DNA of 64,000 bases from Atopsyche davidsoni (taxonomy: Eukaryota > Arthropoda > Insecta > Trichoptera > Hydrobiosidae), in NCBI GenBank assembly GCA_022113835.1, contig JAILWY010000018.1, positions 20,731,501 to 20,795,500 on the forward strand, read 5' to 3'. The translations under genes were made by a program, and so were the position numbers. The notes under the pieces were generated by a model, which was given only the letters and a program-made list of their open reading frames with translations, searched no databases and had not been told where the DNA came from. Position 1 is the stretch's first letter, and each line of letters opens with the position of its first letter. Shown here piece after piece: positions 57,736 through 64,000 of this stretch.

Positions 57736-57954
57736 TTTCAGCAAAACTCATTTTCTTTAGACTCTTTTAAAGCCTGAAGCTTTTTTGTGAGATTAGGAGG
57801 TCGTAACGTGAGCACGTCACGACTTAGCTTTATACACTAATTTGTAAATACGAATCAATATATAATTTTTTTTTGAATATTTGGTATTCATAATCTTCAG
57901 TTTTGATTCATGCAACTTACAAATTAGCCTTTCTGCTTGAGCGCTTATTCCTCT

Positions 57955-58215
57955 GATCGAGATGTACGTGTTCCCGTCACACGCGGAGAATCACAGGATC
58001 TTGCACGTGGCAGGCGGTATATATATCCTTAACCGCTACAAATCCGTGAGCCGGTACATCAGGCGGCGTGTCAGGCGGGGGTGTGGTTAGGAAGGCTCCC
58101 GGGGGTGCACCCATCCCACCCCCATCCCACCCCCATCCCACCCCGCCCGACCGCGGCCGCCTAAGTAGTGTGTTTACGGCCTCAGAGCGGGGCTAATGGT
58201 AAACCCTGGCAATGT
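57955..58215. other. GC-rich block with G-quadruplex tract
   Basis: Contains CACACGCGGAGAATCACAGG and TTGCACGTGGCAGGCGG; then 58110-58147 has three CCCATCCCACC-type units whose minus strand offers four or more runs of at least three G with loops of 1-2 nt, a classic strong G-quadruplex pattern. CCGACCGCGGCCGCC follows. Confidence 0.5.
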
Positions 58216-58739
58216 TCAACTAATTCTGAGCACCTACACGTTATTACTACCGTGCAAGAACCTGAAGGGATGTTTTATTACTGGCTTTGATACTAAAATA
58301 TAAGTATTGATATGCAAGAGACGTTTTCATATTTTTCTAACAAAGTATGCATAAGCTGTTTTTTCAGTTTCCACTTGAACGAAGCTCTTTTAATGCAAAC
58401 GTTAAATAACCTCAAAGGTACACATATATCAAGAAACGTTAAAACTTTAGTTCTATTTAAATAAATTGCCTCAATGTCGTAACGTTGTCTTTATAAAAGA
58501 AGATTTATATAAAATTAGAGTTAAAATTAATTTCGATTGTCACAGACTGTAACTGACTTAGGAAAATAATTGAGACCTGAAGAATCTACTGTATTTGGAT
58601 TGATGTTCGCCATCCCTTTTGAAAAATCAACTCACCCTAATTGAAAAATGGAGAGCTTAATGCTCTTATTCAGAATCGAATTACGGAGATGAATATCCAG
58701 TCGTGGGATAAATAATCCGAGGTATTATCGATGAAGGTC

Positions 58740-58875
58740 GTTTTTTCCACCCCCGCTGCCTATTAAAGAACATAATTTACATCTTTACATTTCTAGAGGT
58801 TCGGCAGCGGCGCTGTATTTCTTTTCGTGCAGATTAACAGAAAAATACCGGCTTTGCAAATGGTCTAGAATGTGA
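58740..58875. other. Small mixed block
   Basis: Contains CCACCCCCGCTGCC and GGTTCGGCAGCGGCGCTG. Nothing else recognised; 58876-59400 is AT-rich. Confidence 0.2.
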
Positions 58876-59417
58876 TTTTTCTGCATTTCTTTGTTAAAAT
58901 ATTTTCCGCGAAAATCAGAATTCCTGAAATAATTACTGTAAAAATATATTTTAAAATACTACAGGTTTTGGACATTGTACATTTGTCAAACGAATGAATT
59001 TTTTTTAAATTAATTATTTAGTTTTCAAACTTCAATCGTACATTTTTTTTATTTTGAGTGCACCTCTTTGAGATAATGCATTCTGAATTCTAGCAACTTC
59101 ACAATTCTCCCTACTGACTTATGTACTTGTCAATGAATATTTCTTTGACCAACCCTGCATATTTTTTCTGAATTGACGCTCCATAATACCCAATCTACAG
59201 CAACTATAGTCATTCTATAATGATTATAATTTATTCAAATGTAACAATTTCCTGTAATCGTCTTACATAACTAATAAAACTATGCTTCAAGATGTTCAAA
59301 ACACAGATCTTCGCACACTATCTTTTCCATTTTATAAATGAACTTGGTGATTCAAGAATAACTTTCCTGTTACTTCATCCCATACTCAACTTATAAATAG
59401 CTTTATTCCGTATAGAG

Positions 59418-59892
59418 CATAGGTTCCCAAAGTGGTCAATATCGACCCCCTGGGGTCGATTCTGCCCTGCAAGGGGTCGATGACAGCGAAAAATTAAATT
59501 GGAGGTCCACGAACTGTAAATGGGGGTCTACAAGAGTGGATCCTATTGGCCATGTTGGCCACGATATTTTCGACGATATGCACAACTGAACGACTAATTT
59601 CAATGTACAGCGTCACTATTTCAGCGCGATGTTTTAATGTGAAACATGATTAAATTGTATTAAATTAATGTTTTGAAAAAACATGTTTACTTAAGTCAAT
59701 CGGTTAATAAATGTCAAAAATATTTAATGTTTACATACCGACATAAAATATGGCGCACCCTGAATATCAGATGTATATCATAAATATGTTTGAAGTTGAT
59801 GAATTTTATAAAAATTCAATATTAGCTAGGTCTACGAAAAACAGTAAAACTCGACAAGGGGTCGACGGGACAAAATAGTTTGGTAACCTATG
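59418..59892. mobile_element. hAT-type MITE with intact target duplication
   Basis: 475 bp bounded by CATAGGTTCCCAAA and its near-perfect inverse TTTGGTAACCTATG (13 of 14). An exact 8-bp target duplication GTATAGAG lies at 59410-59417 and 59893-59900. Subterminal GGGGTCGA words occur near both ends. The 8-bp duplication and -GGTTCCCAAA end fit the hAT superfamily. There is no transposase frame, so it is non-autonomous. Confidence 0.85.
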
Positions 59893-59924
59893 GTATAGAG
59901 GGTAGCAAGCTGACCGAGTTAATC

Positions 59925-60110
59925 CTCTCTTGCAGGGCGCGAGTACCTCACGAGCGTCATCCCATACCATTAGCGCCGCTGAAGTTTGTCCTTATTGACT
60001 GTCTCCAATGCAGAGGGGAGGAACTTTGTTGACTTACCCTGTGCGCGATTGCCCGCTGTGGTCCGGCCGGGTCTGGCTAGAGGTTGATTTTGTGCATGGA
60101 CTAGAAATAG
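59925..60110. other. GC-rich block
   Basis: Contains TGCAGGGCGCGAGTACC, GCGCCGCTGAAG and GTGGTCCGGCCGGGTCTGGC. The 83-codon minus-strand frame is not supported. Confidence 0.25.
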
Positions 60111-60499
60111 CAATTGATTTGTGGACATCGGAATTAAAAAATGATCTAAATTTTTCGAGAAAACAGACTTTCTCACAATATATAGAAAAATCACATAAAT
60201 TTTTTTAAGACACAAACACATACTTTTACGGCTATCGCAGTCTAGTGCACCTGCTTATTTAATAACAGTGAAAATGTCTTTTACTAATATGCAATGCGGT
60301 ACAAATGCACTTAATAAATGTGTATGACTAGCAAGTTATCTTGATTCTTCAAAGGGTTTGTAAAGAATGAGTTTCTTACTAATTACTATTAGATAAGATA
60401 TAGACTTGGCTTTTCATTAATTTTACCAGTCTGTCAGGGTATTGTCTCTTGCAACTATTTTCTGCGCCAAATTGTATATATAGCCGAACTAGCTGCGTC

Positions 60500-60740
60500 T
60501 AATCATCCCGCACAGATCCTGTGACTGTGGTTCTTGTAATTGTTGGCTGAATACGAGATGGTCGGTATTCTGTAGCATTCCATAGGCACTTCCGTGAATG
60601 GAACCCACCCTTCAATGGCTTTGAGGGTACACAGTATATACAATGATGAGTCTTTTGATCCTGATCGAACCCTTTCACCAAAGTGACCTCCTTCATCATG
60701 ATCAGGGGTTGATTTGACTATTATATAATGTGTATACAAA
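60500..60740 (-). other. Unclassified mid-GC segment with hairpin
   Basis: CCTGATC at 60660-60666 and GATCAGG at 60700-60706 are perfect 7-bp arms. On minus, AUGAUGA follows the first arm and UUC precedes the second, loosely hammerhead-like, but stem II is poor. Overlapping 66- and 78-codon minus-strand frames exist with no recognised motif. Confidence 0.25.
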
Positions 60741-61054
60741 TATTTTATTTAGATAATCAATAATATGGATTTATAAATAGTATTATAACTTGCCTACACA
60801 TTGTATGTGTCAATTGCAAGGTTTGAATAAATTATTTAATCAGAATCAAGAAAAAATACTAAAAATTCTAGATAGCTGAAAGATTTTCAACGTTGGTTCT
60901 AGTAAGCGAAAAATTGATTTCAGTTATTAAGAGAGTTGCTGTTATAAAAATGTATTAGAATTACTTAAAATTATTTTTCGTTGAACATTATTAAAAATAT
61001 TTTTTTAACACTTTTATTGAAACAATATATAGAAATGTATAAAATATTTTAAAT

Positions 61055-61275
61055 AAATAGGGATTCGCGAGACCACAGCTCTGTCCATGATAACGCTCTA
61101 AGTTGAGTGGTTTTTTTACCTGTAGTTGCACAAAGGGAGCGTGAGACAATGCCGGTTCCCTCACAGGTGTGTTTGCATCGGACGCGGTGAATTTATCTCG
61201 GGTACGTTATTCCTCGCGTGATTTGGCGGTCCGAGCCGGCGCGGGGGCTTCGCCGCAGGCAACAATGTGGCGCTA
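61055..61275. other. GC-rich block
   Basis: Contains GGTTCCCTCACAGG, CATCGGACGCGGTG, GGTCCGAGCCGGCGCGGGGGC and TTCGCCGCAGGC. Directly upstream of a PLE fragment. Confidence 0.3.
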
Positions 61276-61327
61276 GGGAACGTTCACTCTATAAACTATT
61301 CAAGAATTTAAAAATAAAGTGTAAAAA

Positions 61328-61450
61328 AATTGAAAGGTTGGCGAAACCGCACAACAATAAAATTAAACAACTGAAAAAATCACAAAAGTATTTTATATTA
61401 AATGGAATTCTATGTAGTACTCTCTGTCAAAAATATTAAATACTTATATA
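61328..61450 (+). mobile_element. PLE terminal fragment
   Basis: Starts at TTGAAAGGTTGGCGAAACCG and continues GGAATTCTATGTAGTACTCTCTGTCAAAAATATTAAAT, matching 13427-13530 and the inverse of 41072-41200. It keeps the GAAAC part of the hammerhead-like core but not the CUGANGA part. No coding sequence. Confidence 0.55.
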
Positions 61451-62280
61451 TAATAGAATAAATGAAATTGTTCATTTGATAAAATGTTAGTGTTTATTTA
61501 ATAATTTCTGTTATTTTTTGAAATTGATTTAACATTAAAACGTTTCTTTAAATTTATAAAAAAATTGTAAACCTTTGAATCAAATTGTGCGATTTAAATT
61601 ATGTTTATACCGGAAAATTGGCACTTTCTACTACCAACTACTCGAAACCACCTATTCAGAATATGAAGAAACAGTACGGAGCATGTTACTCAGGATATTA
61701 TCTTATAAAGTTAGTTAGTTTTCTGGCTTTTCGCAGATGATGCTAAATTTGAATCTTGAATGTAGTTTCTACAGAAAACTTACCATCTTTGAAATATCAA
61801 GAGTTGTCATGTTGTCTAAACTATGTGAAACCACCTCTCTTAAGTCCTGAAAGATTATACTAAAGATGTGGGTCAGGAAAGTGTTAATAATAGCATACGT
61901 CTTCATATAAAAATAGCATGCAATAAATTTCATTTTCTCTGTAGGTATATGTATTGTTTAATAAAAAATTTAGAACTGGAAATTGATGTATGTAGATTTT
62001 TAAACATACGAACCAATTACTTTCTATTGAATCATAAAACCTATATTATTTATTGACTCTACTATCAAAATTAAAGCACACGTTTTAAAATCATTTCTAA
62101 GAAACAGTTTTTAAAAGTACGATCGCGTACATTACAAATTGAAAACTGCAAAATGGCTACAAGTTTAAAGTAATTTTTGTTACTAGATTTGAATGGCAAA
62201 TTTACTAAATAACAAAATCGTTTTTTTTTCTTTCTTCGCTGCAACTGATTAAAAATATATGTATGTATATATAATAAATC

Positions 62281-62431
62281 AAATAGTTTTTTTTTTCAGC
62301 TTCTATACAGCATTTATTTCAACCAACACAGTGTTAATACGTTTTCTCGCGAAGTGCTGTTGTCTTCATGGTTTTTCAAGCAATTTTCGCGTGGCCTGGC
62401 GAGAGTGACTCGCAGCCCGGAGATCTTTCAA
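62281..62431 (+). other. Candidate exon behind a poly-T acceptor
   Basis: A run of 12 or more T followed by CAG at 62297-62299 is a good acceptor. From 62300 one frame is open for 66 codons to a TAA at about 62496. A possible but weak donor (TTTCAA|GTAATA) is at 62431. The sequence is GC-richer than its flanks (GTGGCCTGGCGAGAG, CAGCCCGGAG). The peptide is not recognised; chance cannot be excluded. Confidence 0.25.
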
Positions 62432-63444
62432 GTAATATTTTTAGCTTTGCATAACCTCATACAGCAAGTACTCTGGGAAAACAATGCTCTGATTTAATGG
62501 CTGCCTAGGAAACGGGTTCCCACAAAACCGTGAAGTCCTACAGAATTCCGCGCGAGTCGAACAATGCGCTCGTTTTTAATGCAACACCGATGAATAGCAA
62601 ACAATAACTGCGATACCATTAATTATCTCATTTAATTAAAATTTATTATAATAGATAATAAAATAAATTATATTTTTTTAAATTGGTTGAAACTCACGAC
62701 ACAAGAAGTTAAAAAAATTATGTTTGTGAGTCGGTATATATTAATAATATAAAAATATCGTATTATACTCACACCAGTGCTTTATTACGGCTGACTCATT
62801 ATTATACTGTTGTTTCCACTTTTTATTACTAAACTAGTTTCACCAGTAAACTAGATTGGTGATACTAGTCGCGTCAAATAAATTAATAGTGTAACATCAC
62901 TTAAAATATTTCTATTGAATCAAAATGCTTTATTGGCATTTCACATAGTACTTTAATAAAAAAAATATTTAATGACTCATTCTTATTATTTACATATATA
63001 TACTATTTATAGTACAAATACTTCCACAGATTACATCATTTTTATGTTTTGTTAAAATTAATACGATGTAAAAAATTATTGGAATGCTTAATATTTCATT
63101 TTTAAATTCTTATAAATGAATAGTTACGAGTATTTTAAACGAAAAATTCAATGTTGAATTATATTCCGAAAATCATTGTGTTTAGACAACCGAAAACTAT
63201 GTTAATCATGTTATAAAGGGAATTTTTTGAAACATTATTAGTAAAGCTTTGTTTTTAAGACAATAAAGAGAACTCTGTGGTTTTCTCAACTTTGTGGCCC
63301 AGTGACTAGTTTCTTGATATTGCTAGTTTGATTTGCATATTTTATTTATTTTGAAGAATAAAATAACTCAAAACTCATTGAAACTGACAGTGAATTTCAA
63401 ATGATACTGTTATTTCATTCGTCAAGCTTTTTACAACCAGTCTT

Positions 63445-63700
63445 TGAATATTGAATGAATTCCCGGGGTCATAAATAAGTTAAGGTGCGAGCCCCACAAT
63501 CCTCTCAAAGTAGCAAACAAAAACTCCAAAAAGTGAGGCGGCAGTAACATCATCATTAACATTTCAGACTGTGAACAAAATGAAAACCACCCCCGCCCCG
63601 TAAAAGTGAAACGAGCCGCCCCTGGCCCCTGAAACTTCGGCCTCCCCGCCGCCCCTTGTTTTATCGCCAAATCTCTAGAATCGCCCCGAGTATTTTCAAA
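63445..63700. other. GC-rich block
   Basis: Contains GAATTCCCGGGGTC, CCACCCCCGCCCCG, GAGCCGCCCCTGGCCCC and CCTCCCCGCCGCCCC. The 79-codon minus-strand frame is compositional. From 63701 to the end I see AT-rich sequence only. Confidence 0.3.
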
Positions 63701-64000
63701 GTATCGGTAAACGCGGTTGATTAAAAACGACTCTCAAAATTAACTTGACTTCAAATAAACCTTGCGGTATTTCGACTATTTTCTATTTTATAATACTTTC
63801 ATACCTGGCGTTAAAAACTTTTCAGTAAATAAAAAAAAAATCATTTTTGCATTTATTTGATTTTTTTATTATTTATAATATTTTTTGTTTGTTATAATGG
63901 CACAAAGAAGCGGATATAAATGTAAGATTGTTGGCCAAGATAGTTCAGAAGTTATCAGCAACTTAATCGACAAGCCGTGAATTTGTAATTAAACTAAACG

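Larger units (their letters stand above)
2216..64000 (+). other. Proposed very long first intron (5' part)
   Basis: No recognisable host coding exon occurs in these 61.8 kb. Content is AT-rich filler, GC-rich islands and degraded mobile elements. Two juxtaposed splice sites split it into steps of about 22.7 and 20.7 kb. Stretches in which I see nothing beyond AT-rich filler: 2224-2735, 2886-3650, 3726-5035, 6550-7380, 9245-10030, 10340-11550, 14770-15560, 16140-16800, 17050-17570, 18550-19360, 20965-21540, 21785-22165, 22750-23490, 23695-24290, 26770-27290, 28075-29250, 30135-31200, 31970-32900, 33075-34485, 34725-35330, 37600-38080, 38305-39720, 43645-45690, 45835-46675, 47425-47990, 49105-50110, 52065-53135, 53335-55420, 58220-58735, 60745-61050, 61455-62275, 62505-63440. 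Alternatively it is intergenic DNA. Confidence 0.35.

Noticed and set aside
63896..63979. Short ATG frame of 27 codons near the window end
   Set aside because: Too short, no ribosomal or splice context, no recognisable peptide.
1..64000. Hox-cluster identity and known conserved microRNAs
   Set aside because: Hox-type sites and long introns are suggestive, but I found no homeobox and no mir-10, iab-4, let-7, mir-1, mir-124 or bantam seed-bearing hairpin by eye.
1..64000. CRISPR arrays, bacterial operons, rRNA, insertion sequences
   Set aside because: Composition, splice signals and repeat types are eukaryotic. The only tandem array (19365-19975) has no spacers.

Overview
This is eukaryotic, AT-rich, non-coding DNA, most probably from an arthropod and perhaps an insect. 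The grounds are the arthropod-style core promoter, Drosophila-style juxtaposed splice sites, tRNA-like SINEs, Penelope-like retroelement (PLE) pieces with hammerhead-ribozyme-like ends, and many GC-rich islands in an AT-rich background. I cannot name the species or order. No intact protein-coding gene is visible. The open frames of 60-190 codons look like chance.

Main interpretation (inference): the + strand carries the start of one long gene. A CpG-rich promoter (1440-1700), a TATA-like box (about 1840) and an initiator (1875) precede an untranslated first exon of about 341 nt ending at a GTGAGT donor (2216). The 1808-2314 stretch has no ATG. Everything downstream reads as a very long intron. 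Within it are two juxtaposed 3'/5' splice sites on long pyrimidine tracts, at 24963-24970 and 45702-45708. This is the signature of recursive splicing (ratchet points). They split the intron into steps of about 22.7 and 20.7 kb. The first is followed by a possible 63-nt RS-exon with a strong donor. Two further exon candidates are at 9176-9238 and 62300-62430.

The intron holds about 35 GC-rich, low-repeat blocks of 100-400 bp spaced 1-2 kb apart. They look like conserved non-coding or enhancer elements, which would suit a developmental regulator, but that is untested without alignment. The strongest by eye are 10035-10335, 11560-11885, 14500-14765, 22330-22745, 24300-24725, 40680-41010 and 57420-57735.

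Mobile DNA: a PLE remnant at 12745-13550 with a recognisable GIY-YIG endonuclease fragment; related PLE ends at 41072-41310 and 61328-61450; hammerhead-like motifs near 6470, 13430, 22190, 35730/35780 and 48525/48595, several as head-to-head palindromes; a hAT-type MITE with an exact 8-bp target duplication (59418-59892); a pogo/Tigger-like MITE in two copies (6100-6436, 56857-57222); tRNA-like SINE pieces; a three-copy unclassified repeat; an 8-unit 81-bp tandem array (19365-19975); and a 68-bp perfect TA palindrome (37203-37270).
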